Shown here: in pieces, positions 19,844 through 29,441 of the stretch
How the letters are laid out: each line of letters opens with the position of its first letter
Numbering within the stretch: position 1 is the first letter of the stretch
DNA from: Pseudomonas xantholysinigenes
GTDB taxonomy: Bacteria; Pseudomonadota; Gammaproteobacteria; Pseudomonadales; Pseudomonadaceae
Length of the DNA stretch: 64,000 nucleotides
Reading direction: 5' to 3'
Assembly (NCBI RefSeq): GCF_014268885.2
Contig: NZ_CP077095.1
Span: forward strand, 815,001-879,000
Made by a program: the position numbers and the translations under genes
Notes under the pieces: model-generated
Told to the model about the DNA's origin: nothing
Databases searched by the model: none
Seen by the model: only the letters and a program-made list of their open reading frames with translations

Positions 19844-20806
19844 ATGTCCGAGATCATTCAACTTAGCGCAGAGGTCCCGTCCGAACTGGGCGGCCAACGC
19901 CTCGACCAGGTCGCCGCCCAATTGTTCGCCGAGTACTCGCGTTCGCGCCTGTCCTCGTGGATCAAAGATGGCCGCCTGACCGTCGATGGCGCGGTGCTGC
20001 GACCGCGCGACACCGTCCACAGCGGCTCCATCCTGGCCCTCGAGGCCGAACAGGAGGCCCAGGGCGAATGGGTGGCTCAGGACATCGAGCTGGATATCGT
20101 CTATGAGGACGACCAGATCCTGGTGATCAACAAGCCCGCCGGGCTGGTGGTCCACCCAGCGGCCGGCCACCCGGATGGCACCCTGCTCAATGCCCTGTTG
20201 CACCATGTGCCAGACATCGTCAACGTGCCGCGCGCCGGTATCGTGCACCGTCTGGACAAGGACACCACCGGTCTGATGGTGGTGGCCAAGACCCTGCAGG
20301 CGCAGACCAACCTGGTCGATCAACTGCAGAAGCGTTCGGTCAGCCGCGTCTACGAATGCATCGTGGTCGGCGTGGTGATCGCGGGCGGCAAGATCGACGC
20401 CCCGATCGGCCGCCACGGCGGTGAGCGCCAGCGCATGGCGGTCACCGACGGTGGCAAGCCAGCGATCAGCCATTACCGCGTACTCAAGCGCTTCCGTTCG
20501 CACACCCATGTGCGGGTCAAGCTGGAAACCGGCCGTACCCACCAGATTCGCGTGCACATGGCCCATGTCGGCTATCCGTTGGTCGGCGACCAGACGTATG
20601 GCGTGCGTTTCCGCATTCCACCGGCCGCCAGCGTGGCCATGGTCGAGGCGGTGAAGCACTTCCCGCGCCAGGCCCTGCACGCCCGCTTCCTGGCGCTGGA
20701 CCACCCGACCACCGGTGAGCGCATGGAATGGAAGTCGGACCTGCCGGACGACTTCCAGTGGTTGCTGTCGTTGCTCGACCAGGACCGCGAGAGCTTTATC
20801 GGATGA
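19844..20806 (+). CDS. rluD: 23S rRNA pseudouridine(1911/1915/1917) synthase RluD
   Basis: Modifies helix 69 of 23S rRNA. The 320 residues carry an N-terminal S4 RNA-binding domain ([21 protein letters not shown]) and the RluA-family catalytic block [15 protein letters not shown] with the catalytic Asp, followed by [16 protein letters not shown]. Divergent from bamD and overlapping pgeF at ATGA, the same order as in other gammaproteobacteria (bamD-rluD-yfiH-clpB). Confidence 0.97.
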   Translation: MSEIIQLSAEVPSELGGQRLDQVAAQLFAEYSRSRLSSWIKDGRLTVDGAVLRPRDTVHSGSILALEAEQEAQGEWVAQDIELDIVYEDDQILVINKPAGLVVHPAAGHPDGTLLNALLHHVPDIVNVPRAGIVHRLDKDTTGLMVVAKTLQAQTNLVDQLQKRSVSRVYECIVVGVVIAGGKIDAPIGRHGGERQRMAVTDGGKPAISHYRVLKRFRSHTHVRVKLETGRTHQIRVHMAHVGYPLVGDQTYGVRFRIPPAASVAMVEAVKHFPRQALHARFLALDHPTTGERMEWKSDLPDDFQWLLSLLDQDRESFIG

Positions 20807-21543
20807 GTGGTCTGACGCAGTCGCTGATCATGCCCGACTGGCCGGCCCCGGCCTCGATTCGCGCCTGTGTCACCACCCGCGAGGGCGGCGTCAGCTTGCC
20901 GCCCTATGAATCCTTCAATCTTGGCGACCATGTGGGCGATGATCCGCAGGCGGTCGCCGAGAACCGTCGTCGTCTCAGCGATGAATTTGCCATCCAGCCC
21001 GCCTGGCTCAAGCAGGTGCACGGGCTGGTGGTGGCCGATGCCGACCCCGCCGTGGTGGCCGAAGCCGACGCCAGTTGGACCGATCAGCCTGGCATCGCCT
21101 GTGCCGTGATGACCGCCGACTGCTTGCCCGCTTTGTTCTGCGACCGTGCCGGGACCCGTGTAGCGGCTGCTCATGCCGGATGGCGCGGGTTGGCCGGGGG
21201 CGTGCTGGAAGCCACCCTGGACCGCCTGGCCGTGCCGCCTGACGAGGTGTTGGTGTGGCTGGGCCCGGCCATCGGGCCACAGGCGTTCGAAGTGGGCCTG
21301 GAAGTGCGCGATGCCTTTACCGCCGTGCATCCCGAAGCTGCCGCAGCCTTTGTCGACGGTGAGCGTCCGGGCAAGCTGATGGCCGATATCTACCAGCTGG
21401 CGCGGATCCGATTGGCGGCGCGGGGTGTCACCGCCGTTTACGGTGGCGGCTTCTGCACGGTCAGCGATCCACGCTTCTTCTCCTATCGCCGCACCCCGCA
21501 GGGTGGGCGATTTGCTTCGTTGGTCTGGTTGCAGCCGCGTTAA
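20803..21543 (+). CDS. pgeF: Peptidoglycan editing factor PgeF (YfiH family)
   Basis: Laccase-like metal-binding amidase that removes wrongly incorporated amino acids from UDP-MurNAc precursors. The 246 residues contain the family boxes WLKQVHG, TADCLPALFCD (Cys), AAHAGWRGLAGG (His) and the C-terminal GGGFCTV..PRFFSYRR. Start overlaps the rluD stop (ATGA), so it is co-translated. Older annotations call the family polyphenol oxidase; the PgeF role is by homology. Confidence 0.92.
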   Translation: MSGLTQSLIMPDWPAPASIRACVTTREGGVSLPPYESFNLGDHVGDDPQAVAENRRRLSDEFAIQPAWLKQVHGLVVADADPAVVAEADASWTDQPGIACAVMTADCLPALFCDRAGTRVAAAHAGWRGLAGGVLEATLDRLAVPPDEVLVWLGPAIGPQAFEVGLEVRDAFTAVHPEAAAAFVDGERPGKLMADIYQLARIRLAARGVTAVYGGGFCTVSDPRFFSYRRTPQGGRFASLVWLQPR

Positions 21544-21550
21544 CCTGTAC

Positions 21551-21641
21551 CGGCCCCTTCGCGGGTAAACCCGCTCCCACAGGATCTCCACAGCCCTTCA
21601 GCCCACCACAGCCCCTGTGGGAGCGGGTTTACCCGCGAAGA
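21551..21641. repeat. REP pair (class B)
   Basis: Inverted pair CTTCGCGGGTAAACCCGCTC / GAGCGGGTTTACCCGCGAAG separated by about 40 nt. This is the second REP class of the window; it lacks the IS110 target sequence. Located between pgeF and the clpB promoter. Confidence 0.88.
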
Positions 21642-21686
21642 ACCCAGCGGCGAACCTTCAGGCTGACTCTTGTCAACCCCGCTAAG

Positions 21687-21714
21687 CTTGAATCTTCCAG
21701 AATCACCCTTATCT
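21687..21714 (+). promoter_or_regulatory. Candidate sigma-32 (heat-shock) promoter of clpB
   Basis: CTTGAA (21687-21692) followed after 13 nt by CCCTTATCT (21706-21714) resembles the RpoH consensus CTTGAAA-N11-16-CCCCATnT. It lies about 77 nt upstream of clpB, a classical heat-shock gene. Confidence 0.6.
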
Positions 21715-21790
21715 ATTGGTCATCTCAGGCAGGTTCTTCATTACAGGTGCTGTCCATCGCTCCGCCTGCCCTTTATAGGAAGGTACCCCC

Positions 21791-24355
21791 ATGCGAATAG
21801 ACCGACTGACCAGCAAGCTGCAACTCGCGTTATCCGATGCCCAATCCCTGGCCGTGGGCATGGACCACCCGGCCATCGAGCCCCTGCACCTGCTGCAGGC
21901 GCTGATCGACCAGCAGGGCGGCTCGATCAAGCCGCTGCTGATGCAGGTGGGCTTCGACGTCAACAGCCTGCGTAAGGCGTTGAGCAAAGAGCTCGACCAA
22001 CTGCCGAAAATCCAGAACCCGACCGGCGACGTGAACATGTCCCAGGACCTGGCGCGCCTGCTTAACCAGGCCGACCGCCTGGCCCAGCAGAAGGGCGACC
22101 AGTTCATCTCCAGCGAGCTGGTGCTGCTCGCCGCCATGGACGAGAACAGTAAGGTCGGCAAGTTGCTGCTCGGCCAGGGCGTGAGCAAGAAGGCCCTGGA
22201 AAACGCCATCAACAACCTGCGCGGTGGCGCGGCGGTCAATGACGCTAATGCTGAAGAGTCGCGCCAGGCCCTGGACAAGTACACCGTCGACCTGACCAAG
22301 CGCGCCGAAGACGGCAAGCTCGACCCGGTGATCGGCCGTGACGACGAGATCCGCCGCACCATCCAGGTGCTGCAACGCCGGACCAAGAACAACCCGGTGC
22401 TGATCGGCGAGCCCGGCGTCGGCAAGACCGCCATCGCCGAGGGCCTGGCCCAGCGCATCATCAACGGCGAAGTGCCCGACGGCCTGAAAGGCAAGCGCCT
22501 GCTGGCGCTGGACATGGGCGCGCTGATTGCTGGCGCCAAGTACCGCGGCGAGTTCGAAGAGCGCCTGAAAGCCCTGCTCAACGAACTGAGCAAGCAGGAA
22601 GGCCAGATCATCCTGTTCATCGACGAACTGCACACCATGGTCGGCGCCGGCAAGGGCGAGGGCGCCATGGACGCCGGCAACATGCTCAAACCGGCCCTGG
22701 CCCGTGGCGAGCTGCACTGCGTCGGCGCCACCACGCTCAACGAATACCGCCAGTTCATCGAGAAGGACGCCGCCCTCGAGCGCCGCTTCCAGAAGGTGCT
22801 GGTAGAGGAGCCGAGCGAGGAAGACACCATCGCCATCCTGCGCGGCCTGAAAGAACGCTATGAAGTGCACCACAAGGTGGCCATTACCGACGGCGCGATC
22901 ATTGCCGCGGCCAAGCTCAGCCATCGCTACATCACCGACCGCCAGCTGCCGGACAAGGCCATCGACCTGATCGACGAAGCCGCCAGCCGCATCCGCATGG
23001 AAATCGACTCCAAGCCGGAAGTGCTCGACCGCCTCGACCGTCGCCTGATCCAGCTGAAGGTCGAGTCCCAGGCGCTGAAGAAGGAAGAGGACGAAGCGGC
23101 GAAGAAACGCCTGGAGAAACTGACCGAGGAAATCGAGCGCCTGGAGCGCGAGTATTCCGACCTCGAAGAGATCTGGGCTTCGGAAAAGGCCGAGGTACAA
23201 GGTTCGGCACAGATCCAGCAAAAGATCGAGCAGGCCCGCCAGGAGCTCGAAGCCGCCCGCCGCAAGGGCGATCTCAGCCGCATGGCCGAGCTGCAGTACG
23301 GGGTTATCCCGGACCTGGAGCGCAGCCTGCAAATGGTCGACCAGCATGGCAAGACCGACAACCAGTTGCTGCGCAACAAAGTGACCGAGGAAGAAATCGC
23401 CGAAGTGGTGTCCAAGTGGACCGGCATCCCGGTGGCCAAGATGCTCGAAGGCGAGCGCGAGAAGCTGCTGAAGATGGAAAGCCTGCTGCACGAACGGGTG
23501 ATCGGCCAGAACGAGGCGGTGACCGCCGTGGCCAACGCCGTGCGTCGTTCCCGTGCCGGGTTGTCCGACCCCAACCGCCCCAGCGGCTCGTTCCTGTTCC
23601 TCGGCCCTACCGGGGTGGGCAAGACCGAGCTGTGCAAGGCGCTGGCCGAGTTCCTGTTCGACACCGAAGAGGCCATGGTGCGTATCGACATGTCGGAGTT
23701 CATGGAGAAACATTCCGTGGCTCGCCTGATCGGCGCTCCACCAGGCTACGTGGGTTATGAAGAGGGCGGCTACCTGACCGAGGCCGTGCGCCGCAAGCCG
23801 TACTCGGTGGTGCTGCTCGACGAGGTGGAGAAGGCCCACCCGGATGTGTTCAACGTGCTGTTGCAGGTGCTTGAGGATGGTCGCCTGACCGACAGCCATG
23901 GCCGCACCGTGGACTTCCGCAACACGGTGATCGTGATGACCTCCAACCTGGGCTCGGCGCAGATCCAGGAGCTGGCCGGTGATCGCGAGGCGCAGCGTGC
24001 GGCGGTGATGGACGCGGTGGGCGCGCACTTCCGGCCGGAGTTCATCAACCGGATCGACGAAGTGGTGGTGTTCGAGCCCCTGGGGCGCGAGCAGATCGCC
24101 GGTATCACCGAGATCCAGCTTGGCCGTCTGCGCAGCCGCCTGGCCGAGCGCGAGCTGAGCCTGAGCTTGAGCCCGGAGGCGTTGGACAAGCTGATTGCCG
24201 TGGGTTACGACCCGGTATATGGCGCACGGCCATTGAAGCGAGCGATCCAGCGCTGGATCGAGAACCCGCTGGCGCAGTTGATCCTGTCTGGCGAGTTCCT
24301 GCCGGGTGCGGCGATCACTGCGAAGGTAGAAGGCGACGAGATCGTCTTTGCCTGA
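21791..24355 (+). CDS. clpB: ATP-dependent disaggregase ClpB
   Basis: Hexameric AAA+ chaperone that, with DnaK, threads and rescues aggregated proteins. The 854 residues hold an N-terminal Clp_N domain ([20 protein letters not shown]), nucleotide-binding domain 1 with Walker A GEPGVGKT (near 205) and Walker B LFIDEL, a coiled-coil middle domain (about 400-520, [20 protein letters not shown]), and domain 2 with GPTGVGKTE (near 605) and [14 protein letters not shown]. Length and order are typical. GGAAGG lies about 8 nt before the start. Single-gene unit ended by a strong terminator. Confidence 0.98.
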   Translation: MRIDRLTSKLQLALSDAQSLAVGMDHPAIEPLHLLQALIDQQGGSIKPLLMQVGFDVNSLRKALSKELDQLPKIQNPTGDVNMSQDLARLLNQADRLAQQKGDQFISSELVLLAAMDENSKVGKLLLGQGVSKKALENAINNLRGGAAVNDANAEESRQALDKYTVDLTKRAEDGKLDPVIGRDDEIRRTIQVLQRRTKNNPVLIGEPGVGKTAIAEGLAQRIINGEVPDGLKGKRLLALDMGALIAGAKYRGEFEERLKALLNELSKQEGQIILFIDELHTMVGAGKGEGAMDAGNMLKPALARGELHCVGATTLNEYRQFIEKDAALERRFQKVLVEEPSEEDTIAILRGLKERYEVHHKVAITDGAIIAAAKLSHRYITDRQLPDKAIDLIDEAASRIRMEIDSKPEVLDRLDRRLIQLKVESQALKKEEDEAAKKRLEKLTEEIERLEREYSDLEEIWASEKAEVQGSAQIQQKIEQARQELEAARRKGDLSRMAELQYGVIPDLERSLQMVDQHGKTDNQLLRNKVTEEEIAEVVSKWTGIPVAKMLEGEREKLLKMESLLHERVIGQNEAVTAVANAVRRSRAGLSDPNRPSGSFLFLGPTGVGKTELCKALAEFLFDTEEAMVRIDMSEFMEKHSVARLIGAPPGYVGYEEGGYLTEAVRRKPYSVVLLDEVEKAHPDVFNVLLQVLEDGRLTDSHGRTVDFRNTVIVMTSNLGSAQIQELAGDREAQRAAVMDAVGAHFRPEFINRIDEVVVFEPLGREQIAGITEIQLGRLRSRLAERELSLSLSPEALDKLIAVGYDPVYGARPLKRAIQRWIENPLAQLILSGEFLPGAAITAKVEGDEIVFA

Positions 24356-24372
24356 TCACGGTAGTCAATGAA

Positions 24373-24400
24373 GAGCCCCGCCTGTGCGGGGCTTTTTTTG
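24373..24400 (+). terminator. Intrinsic terminator of clpB
   Basis: GC-rich hairpin AGCCCCGC / GCGGGGCT followed by a run of seven T, about 20 nt after the clpB stop codon. Confidence 0.92.
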
Positions 24401-24420
24401 CATATTTGCCTGTGCGGGCC

Positions 24421-24507
24421 TCTTCGCGGGTAAACCCGCTCCCACAGGTACCGCGCCGCGCTCAAGGGTTGTCAGATCCCTGTGGGAGCGGGCTTGCCCG
24501 CGAAGAG
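24421..24507. repeat. REP pair (class B)
   Basis: CTTCGCGGGTAAACCCGCTC and its partner GAGCGGGCTTGCCCGCGAAG in inverted order, between the clpB terminator and the tRNA promoters. Confidence 0.88.
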
Positions 24508-24581
24508 GTCGGTGCAGCCCCAGAAAAACCGGGCCTTTTCGGGCTTCCCAGATAACTTGCTGAATTTTTTGAAAAAAGTGC

Positions 24582-24610
24582 TTGCACAAAATCCAGAGTG
24601 CCCCTAATAT
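24582..24610 (+). promoter_or_regulatory. Upstream promoter of the tRNA operon (P1)
   Basis: TTGCAC (24582-24587), 17-nt spacer, TAATAT (24605-24610), with a GC-rich stretch (CGCCCCGC) just after, like the discriminator of stringently controlled stable-RNA promoters. About 215 nt before the first tRNA. Confidence 0.6.
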
Positions 24611-24701
24611 TCGCCCCGCTGTCAGGCACTGAGCGAATCACCAGCAACATCGGGGATCGCAAAACAACTTACAAATCAGTAAGTTGAACGAAAAAAAGTG
24701 G

Positions 24702-24729
24702 TTGACAAGCAAAACGAAGAATGTAGAAT
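24702..24729 (+). promoter_or_regulatory. Main promoter of the tRNA operon (P2)
   Basis: Consensus TTGACA (24702-24707), 16-nt spacer, TAGAAT (24724-24729), followed by the GC-rich discriminator GCCGGCC. About 95 nt before tRNA-Asn. Confidence 0.8.
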
Positions 24730-24824
24730 AGCCGGCCTCAGCAGCGACAACGCGAAAGCGAAGCAGCTAAAGAGTTCGAAGCTAACACAGGCTTCGAAGC
24801 AGTAAAGATGTACCGAAGTTCAGT

Positions 24825-24900
24825 TCCGCGATAGCTCAGTCGGTAGAGCAAATGACTGTTAATCATTGGGTCCCTGGTTCGAGTCCAGGTCGCGGAGCCA
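24825..24900 (+). tRNA. tRNA-Asn (GTT)
   Basis: Full cloverleaf from TCCGCGATAGCTCAG to the encoded CCA. Acceptor stem TCCGCGA / TCGCGGA; the anticodon loop CTGTTAA carries GTT at 24858-24860; the T loop GGTTCGAGTCC is standard. First gene of a three-tRNA operon. Confidence 0.97.
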
Positions 24901-24904
24901 ATCT

Positions 24905-24981
24905 CGGGGTGTAGCGCAGTCCGGTAGCGCGCCTGCTTTGGGAGCAGGATGTCAGGAGTTCGAATCCCCTCACCCCGACCA
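24905..24981 (+). tRNA. tRNA-Pro (TGG)
   Basis: CGGGGTG / CACCCCG acceptor stem, anticodon loop TTTGGGA with TGG at 24939-24941, T arm GAGTTCGAATCCC, encoded CCA. Four bases after tRNA-Asn. Confidence 0.97.
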
Positions 24982-24987
24982 TTTTCC

Positions 24988-25063
24988 GGGTCGTTAGCTC
25001 AGTTGGTAGAGCAGTTGGCTTTTAACCAATTGGTCGTAGGTTCGAATCCTACACGACCCACCA
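24988..25063 (+). tRNA. tRNA-Lys (TTT)
   Basis: GGGTCGT / ACGACCC acceptor stem, anticodon loop CTTTTAA with TTT at 25021-25023, T arm AGGTTCGAATCCT, encoded CCA. Last tRNA of the operon. Confidence 0.97.
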
Positions 25064-25065
25064 TG

Positions 25066-25100
25066 TAAAAAGGGCATCTCGACTGAGATGCCCTTTTTCT
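25066..25100 (+). terminator. Terminator of the tRNA operon
   Basis: AAAAAGGGCATCTC / GAGATGCCCTTTTT hairpin with T-rich tail directly after tRNA-Lys. Confidence 0.92.
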
Positions 25101-25164
25101 TTTGCCCGCGATTTATGTCCCCGCCCTTGCTACCCTGTGGCCTTTGCCCGCAGGAGCGCCACGC

Positions 25165-25701
25165 ATGTCCCTCAAAGCCCGTGTTTTCATTGCCACCAGC
25201 CTGGATGGCTATATTGCCCGTGAAGACGGCGGCCTCGATTGGCTGATGGGCGCCACCCAATCCACCGACGACCATGGCTATGCCGGGTTCATGGCGGGTG
25301 TCGATACGCTGGTGATGGGGCGGGGGACCTTCGACAAGGTCATGACTTTTGGCGAGTGGCCGTATCCGGATACGCGGGTGGTGGTGGTCAGCAGCACCCT
25401 CGAAGCCTTGCCCAAGGGCGCACCGGAGCAGGTCGAGCTACACCCCGGGCCGATTCCGGCGTTGCTCGAGCATCTGCAGGGCACGGGGGCGAAAAGCCTG
25501 TACCTGGATGGCGGCAAGCTGATTCAGGGGTTCTTGCGTGAGGGGTTGGTGGATGAACTGACCATCACCCGCATTCCCGTGCTGCTGGGGCAGGGGATTC
25601 CGTTGTTCGGCGGGTTGGCGAAGGATGTGCTGTTGCAGCACATGAAGACGACCAGTTACGAGAGTGGGTTCGTGCAGAGTACGTATCGCGTGGTCAGGTG
25701 A
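25165..25701 (+). CDS. Dihydrofolate-reductase-like (RibD C-terminal domain) protein
   Basis: A 178-residue single-domain NADPH-reductase fold of the RibD_C/DHFR-like family (VFIATSLDGYIAREDGGLDWL, then MGRGTFDKVM and SLYLDGGKLIQGFLREGLVDELTI). Family members include YyaP/YwjB-type proteins of unclear substrate. It is neither a trimethoprim-target DHFR of FolA type nor a complete RibD. AGGAG precedes the ATG at 25165. Monocistronic, followed by a REP pair. Confidence 0.82.
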   Translation: MSLKARVFIATSLDGYIAREDGGLDWLMGATQSTDDHGYAGFMAGVDTLVMGRGTFDKVMTFGEWPYPDTRVVVVSSTLEALPKGAPEQVELHPGPIPALLEHLQGTGAKSLYLDGGKLIQGFLREGLVDELTITRIPVLLGQGIPLFGGLAKDVLLQHMKTTSYESGFVQSTYRVVR

Positions 25702-25705
25702 ATCG

Positions 25706-25812
25706 CTGGGGCCGCTATGCGGCCCTTTCGCGACACAAGGCCGCTCCTACAGGCGATCGCGTCCCCCTGTAGGAGCGGCCTTGTGTCGCGAAAGGGCTGC
25801 GCAGCAGCCCCA
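25706..25812. repeat. REP pair (class A, tail to tail)
   Basis: Order reversed relative to the other class A pairs: a unit ending GGCCGCTCCTACAGG (25739-25753) is followed by one starting CCTGTAGGAGCGGCC (about 25766-25780). Two unoccupied IS110 target cores lie within 30 nt of each other. Confidence 0.88.
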
Positions 25813-25825
25813 GGATCTTGAAGCC

Positions 25826-27121
25826 TCAGTGCAGCTTCAAACGCGGCTCGGTCCCGCGCCCAATCTTGCTACCCAGCATCATCATCGCCGTGCGGAAGAA
25901 CCCATACAGCGCCATCTGGTGCATCCGGTACAGCGACACATAGAACATCCGCGCCAGCCAGCCCTCCAGCTTCACGCTGCCCATCAGGTTACCCATCAGG
26001 TTGCCCACCGCCGAGAACCGCGACAGCGACACCAGCGAGCCGTAGTCCTTGTACTCGTAGGTCGGCAGCGCCTTGTTCTCCAGGCGCGCCTTCAGGCTCT
26101 TGGCCAGCAACGACGCCTGCTGGTGCGCGGCCTGGGCCCGTGGCGGCACGTTGCGGTCGCTGCCCGGCTGTGGGCAGGCGGCGCAGTCGCCGAAGGCGAA
26201 GATATTGTCGTCCAGGGTGGTCTGCAGGGTCGGGCGCACCACCAGCTGGTTGATGCGGTTGGTTTCCAGGCCGTCGATGTCCTTGAGGAAGCCCGGCGCG
26301 CGAATGCCCGCCGCCCATACCTTCAGGCTGGCCTGGATGACTTCGCCCGAAGCGGTCTTCAGGCCATCCTCGGTCACTTCGCTGACCGCGGCGTTGGTCA
26401 TCACCGTCACGCCGAGTTTTTCCAGGGTCTTGTGCACCGGCACGCTGATGCGTTCCGGCAGCGCCGGCAGCACCCGTGGGCCTGCTTCGATGATGGTGAT
26501 GTGCATGTCTTTCGGCTGGATCTTGTCCAGGCCGTAGGCCGCCAGCTCGTGGGCGGCGTTGTGCAGCTCGGCCGCCAGCTCCACGCCCGTGGCGCCGGCA
26601 CCGACGATGGCCACGCTGATCTGCTCGCTGGCCACATCACCGGCATGGGCGCGCAGGTAGTGGTTGAGCAGTTGCTGGTGGAAGCGCTCGGCCTGCTTGC
26701 GGCTGTCGAGGAACAGGCAATGCTGCGCCGCACCCAAGGTGCCGAAGTCGTTGGTGTTGCTGCCCACGGCAATGACCAGGGTGTCGTAGCCGATGGTACG
26801 CGCAGGCAGCAGCTCGCGGCCCTCGTCGTCGAGGGTCGCGGCCAGCTGGATCAGCTTGCTTTCACGGTCCAGGCCGCTCATGCGGCCCATCTGGAAGTTG
26901 AAGTGGTTCCACTTGGCCTGGGCCACGTAGTTCAGTTCATCTTCCGAGGAGTTCAGCGAACCGGCCGCTACTTCGTGCAGCAGGGGCTTCCAGATGTGCG
27001 TCAGGTTGGCATCAACCAGGGTGATCTCGGCCTGTTTGCGCTTGCCCAGGCTTTTACCCAGGCGGGTCGCCAGTTCCAGGCCGCCGGCGCCGCCGCCGAC
27101 AATCACGATGCGATGAGTCAT
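25826..27121 (-). CDS. ndh: NADH dehydrogenase type II
   Basis: Single-subunit, non-proton-pumping NADH:quinone oxidoreductase at the cytoplasmic face of the membrane. The 431 residues have an N-terminal FAD-binding motif (IVIVGGGAGGLELATRLG), a second Rossmann motif for NADH (VAIVGAGATGVELAAEL) and the FAFGDCAACPQPG box near the flavin. The C terminus (LEGWLARMFYVSLYRMHQMA) is the amphipathic membrane-binding part. Length is normal. Confidence 0.95.
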   Translation of the reverse strand: MTHRIVIVGGGAGGLELATRLGKSLGKRKQAEITLVDANLTHIWKPLLHEVAAGSLNSSEDELNYVAQAKWNHFNFQMGRMSGLDRESKLIQLAATLDDEGRELLPARTIGYDTLVIAVGSNTNDFGTLGAAQHCLFLDSRKQAERFHQQLLNHYLRAHAGDVASEQISVAIVGAGATGVELAAELHNAAHELAAYGLDKIQPKDMHITIIEAGPRVLPALPERISVPVHKTLEKLGVTVMTNAAVSEVTEDGLKTASGEVIQASLKVWAAGIRAPGFLKDIDGLETNRINQLVVRPTLQTTLDDNIFAFGDCAACPQPGSDRNVPPRAQAAHQQASLLAKSLKARLENKALPTYEYKDYGSLVSLSRFSAVGNLMGNLMGSVKLEGWLARMFYVSLYRMHQMALYGFFRTAMMMLGSKIGRGTEPRLKLH

Positions 27122-27205
27122 TGGGATTTCTCACAAGTTTTACGGAATTCTTGGGCACAAGGCCCGGCCACATCCGGCACGAGGGGAGGGCGAGCGCAAG
27201 GCAGC

Positions 27206-27379
27206 TCACAGCACCAGTCCACTCAGCAGGCGGCTCAACAGGCCCAGACCGACGGTCACGGCCACCACCAGCAGCAGGAGCAGCCATGGCCGGAAAGGCC
27301 GGCGCTCGACTTGATGCTGGGGGGCACTCAGATACTCATCGACGCGACGCTGATCTTCAGGATTCAGGCGGCTGGTCAT
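27206..27379 (-). CDS. DUF3094 family small membrane protein
   Basis: A 57-residue protein: polar N-terminal half (MTSRLNPEDQRRVDEYLSAP) and one C-terminal membrane helix (PWLLLLLVVAVTVGLGLLSR). The start with a GAGG upstream gives the family length. Conserved beside ndh in Pseudomonas; role unknown. About 85 nt upstream of ndh on the same strand, so it may be co-transcribed. Confidence 0.8.
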   Translation of the reverse strand: MTSRLNPEDQRRVDEYLSAPQHQVERRPFRPWLLLLLVVAVTVGLGLLSRLLSGLVL

Positions 27380-27511
27380 GGTGGGCCTCGTCAGATAGAC
27401 GTTGGTGAATGCGCAAACGCTACAGCGTTCACGCAAACGCATGGGTCGAATGATAATGCTTTCTATCCCCGGCGCCGAGTGTACGTGATCGCAAAGACAC
27501 CCGGCACTGGA

Positions 27512-28141
27512 TCAAAGACTGATACCTACGTCGAACACGATGCTGCGCCCCAGGTTGCCGCGCAAGAAATCCGGCGCATCCGGGTGGGCAAACAGCACCC
27601 GGGCGAAGGTCGGCCCTACCAGCGACAGCGAGCGCCAGCCCTGGCGCAGGTACTCGGTGGGCGGCGGGAAATGGCTGTTGAGGTCGAGCACCTCGCGCTT
27701 GAGGCTGGCGAAGGCGATGATGTCCAGCTCGCCCAGGTCGAGCCCACGCTCGCGGTAGTTGTGTGACTTCTTGCGCAGGGTCGGCGCCAGGCGCCCGAGC
27801 AGTTCCTGGGCGCTGATTCGCCGAGGCCGCTGCTCGCGACGCACCAACTGGGCCAGGGAAAACGCGCTGCGCCGCCGTTGCAGCTCTTCGCGCCATTCGT
27901 CGTTGAGCCGCCGGCCTTCGTCGAGCACGAAGAACACTTCGAACGCCGCGTCGCGGAACAGCACGTCCGGCGGCTCCTGCCCGGCCGGGGTGAAGTCCTC
28001 GCTGCGGTAGGGAATGTTCAGCCCTTGCAGCAGGCGTTGGCAGACCCAACGCTCACGCTCCCATTTGCGGGCATTGGACAGGAACGCATTGGCTTGTTCG
28101 GCCTGGATGGTTAGCAGGCGGAGGTAGTCTGAGTCATCCAT
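27512..28141 (-). CDS. DUF1780 family protein (putative nuclease-like)
   Basis: A 209-residue soluble protein without a signal peptide. The sequence (YLRLLTIQAEQANAFLSNAR at the N terminus, FTPAGQEPPDVLFRDAAFEV in the middle) fits DUF1780, a Pseudomonas family sometimes labelled putative endonuclease. A PD...FEV pattern reminiscent of PD-(D/E)xK enzymes is visible, but I cannot identify the lysine with certainty, so activity is open. Confidence 0.7.
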   Translation of the reverse strand: MDDSDYLRLLTIQAEQANAFLSNARKWERERWVCQRLLQGLNIPYRSEDFTPAGQEPPDVLFRDAAFEVFFVLDEGRRLNDEWREELQRRRSAFSLAQLVRREQRPRRISAQELLGRLAPTLRKKSHNYRERGLDLGELDIIAFASLKREVLDLNSHFPPPTEYLRQGWRSLSLVGPTFARVLFAHPDAPDFLRGNLGRSIVFDVGISL

Positions 28142-28196
28142 GGGGACAAGCTTAGCCGCTAATTGATGACGGTAAGATGCTGTTTGTGCGTGGGAA

Positions 28197-28628
28197 TCAG
28201 CCTAGCACCAGCCATTGCTGGAGCACGCCGAGCAAATGCAGCAGCCCGCCGCCCAGGCAGATCGCCGAACTGACCGCGATGAAACGCCGGCTGCGCCCGG
28301 TACCGGCCAGCATCAGCGGGCCCAGCAGGCCACGGGCCAGGTACACCAGGGTGATCAGGCAGATCACCGGTAGCAGCAAGGGTAGCGGTCGTATCAACCC
28401 CGCCGCCGACAACGCATAGGCCGACCAGGCCAGCAGCACCGCCGCGATCGCTGCCGTGACCAGGGCAGGGTAGGCGCGCCCTTGTTCGGCGGCCCGGGCC
28501 ATGCGCTCGCCCGCGCCGAACAACCGATACCAACGGGGCCCCACGGCGATCACCGCCAGGTGCAGCACCCCGGCGATGGTGCTGAACAGCGCGCCGAGCA
28601 ACAACGGCAGGTTGATTCCTTCGGGCAT
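28197..28628 (-). CDS. Four-helix integral membrane protein, unknown function
   Basis: 143 residues with four hydrophobic segments: LPLLLGALFSTIAGVLHLAV, PALVTAAIAAVLLAWSAYAL, LLLPVICLITLVYLARGLL and ISSAICLGGGLLHLLGV-like. The loop GAGERMARAAEQGRAYPAL is conserved-looking. I chose MPEGINLP as the start rather than the codon 21 nt upstream; both are possible. It lies tail to tail with nothing obvious and divergent from the CbiM-like gene. No family name can be supported. Confidence 0.65.
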   Translation of the reverse strand: MPEGINLPLLLGALFSTIAGVLHLAVIAVGPRWYRLFGAGERMARAAEQGRAYPALVTAAIAAVLLAWSAYALSAAGLIRPLPLLLPVICLITLVYLARGLLGPLMLAGTGRSRRFIAVSSAICLGGGLLHLLGVLQQWLVLG

Positions 28629-28738
28629 GGCGGATGCGTCCTGCAGCAAATGGAGGTGCCAGCCTATAGCAACCGGATGAACGGGAGAATGGGTGTAGAC
28701 TCAGCCTTGCCCACACGGTCGACAGGGATATTGCTTAC

Positions 28739-29422
28739 GTGATCAGCGCACAGGTCTTGTCCAGCACCAGCCTCACACTTGGTTGGCTTGGTTACCTGCC
28801 CCTGCTGGCCTGGGCCGCCAGCCGTACCCGCTGGGTGGAGCTGTTCACCGACACCCGCCGCCAGCACCTTTTGTTCGGCACGGTGTTCTGCCTGTTCGTG
28901 CTGTGGCTGGTGCGGCGTGACTTCGACACCGGCGTGTCCTATCACTTCATTGGCATGACTGCCGTGACCCTGCTGCTGGACTGGCCGTTGGCGATACTCG
29001 GAGGTTTTCTTGCCCAGCTTGGGTTGCTGCTGCTCGGTCGGCAGGACCTTGCCGCACTGGGCGTCAACGGCCTGCTGATCATTGGCCTGCCGGTGCTGGT
29101 CACCGAGGTATGCGCGATCGTGGTCGAACGCGCGCAGCCGCGTAACCTGTTTGTGTATATCTTCTGTTCCGGGTTCTTTCCTGCCGCACTGACCGTGCTG
29201 GTGTGCCTGGCGGCCGGGCTGGGGTTGCTGTGGATGGACGAGCGGTTCGCCATGCCGGAGTGGCTGAGCGACTTCGTTGGATATCTGTGGCTGATGATGT
29301 TCCCCGAGGCGTTCATCAATGGCACGGTGATCAGTGCCTTGGTGGTGTTTTGCCCCGAGTGGCTGGAGACGTTCAACCGCAGCCGATATTTGCAGGCGCC
29401 GTGGAAGGATGAAGAGCGCTGA
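28739..29422 (+). CDS. CbiM-like energy-coupling-factor transporter permease
   Basis: Integral membrane protein of 227 residues with six to seven helices. It has the CbiM-type features VSYHFIGMTAVTLLLDWPLA, ALGVNGLLIIGLPVLVTE and FPEAFINGTVISALVVFCPE. CbiM proteins are substrate-binding components of cobalt or nickel ECF transporters. No ATPase (CbiO) or T-component (CbiQ) gene lies nearby, so it is a solitary member. The start is a GTG with only a weak ribosome-binding site; an in-frame alternative is not obvious. Confidence 0.75.
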   Translation: MISAQVLSSTSLTLGWLGYLPLLAWAASRTRWVELFTDTRRQHLLFGTVFCLFVLWLVRRDFDTGVSYHFIGMTAVTLLLDWPLAILGGFLAQLGLLLLGRQDLAALGVNGLLIIGLPVLVTEVCAIVVERAQPRNLFVYIFCSGFFPAALTVLVCLAAGLGLLWMDERFAMPEWLSDFVGYLWLMMFPEAFINGTVISALVVFCPEWLETFNRSRYLQAPWKDEER

Positions 29423-29441
29423 CATGAAACCATGTCCGGGT

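Noticed and set aside
21830..24028. Long minus-strand open frame antisense to clpB
   Set aside because: clpB is certain from motifs and length; the antisense frame is a codon-bias shadow without domain or ribosome-binding site.
25664..27766. Plus-strand open frame of 700 codons across the ndh region
   Set aside because: It runs antisense through ndh, the DUF3094 gene and a REP pair; low-complexity product.
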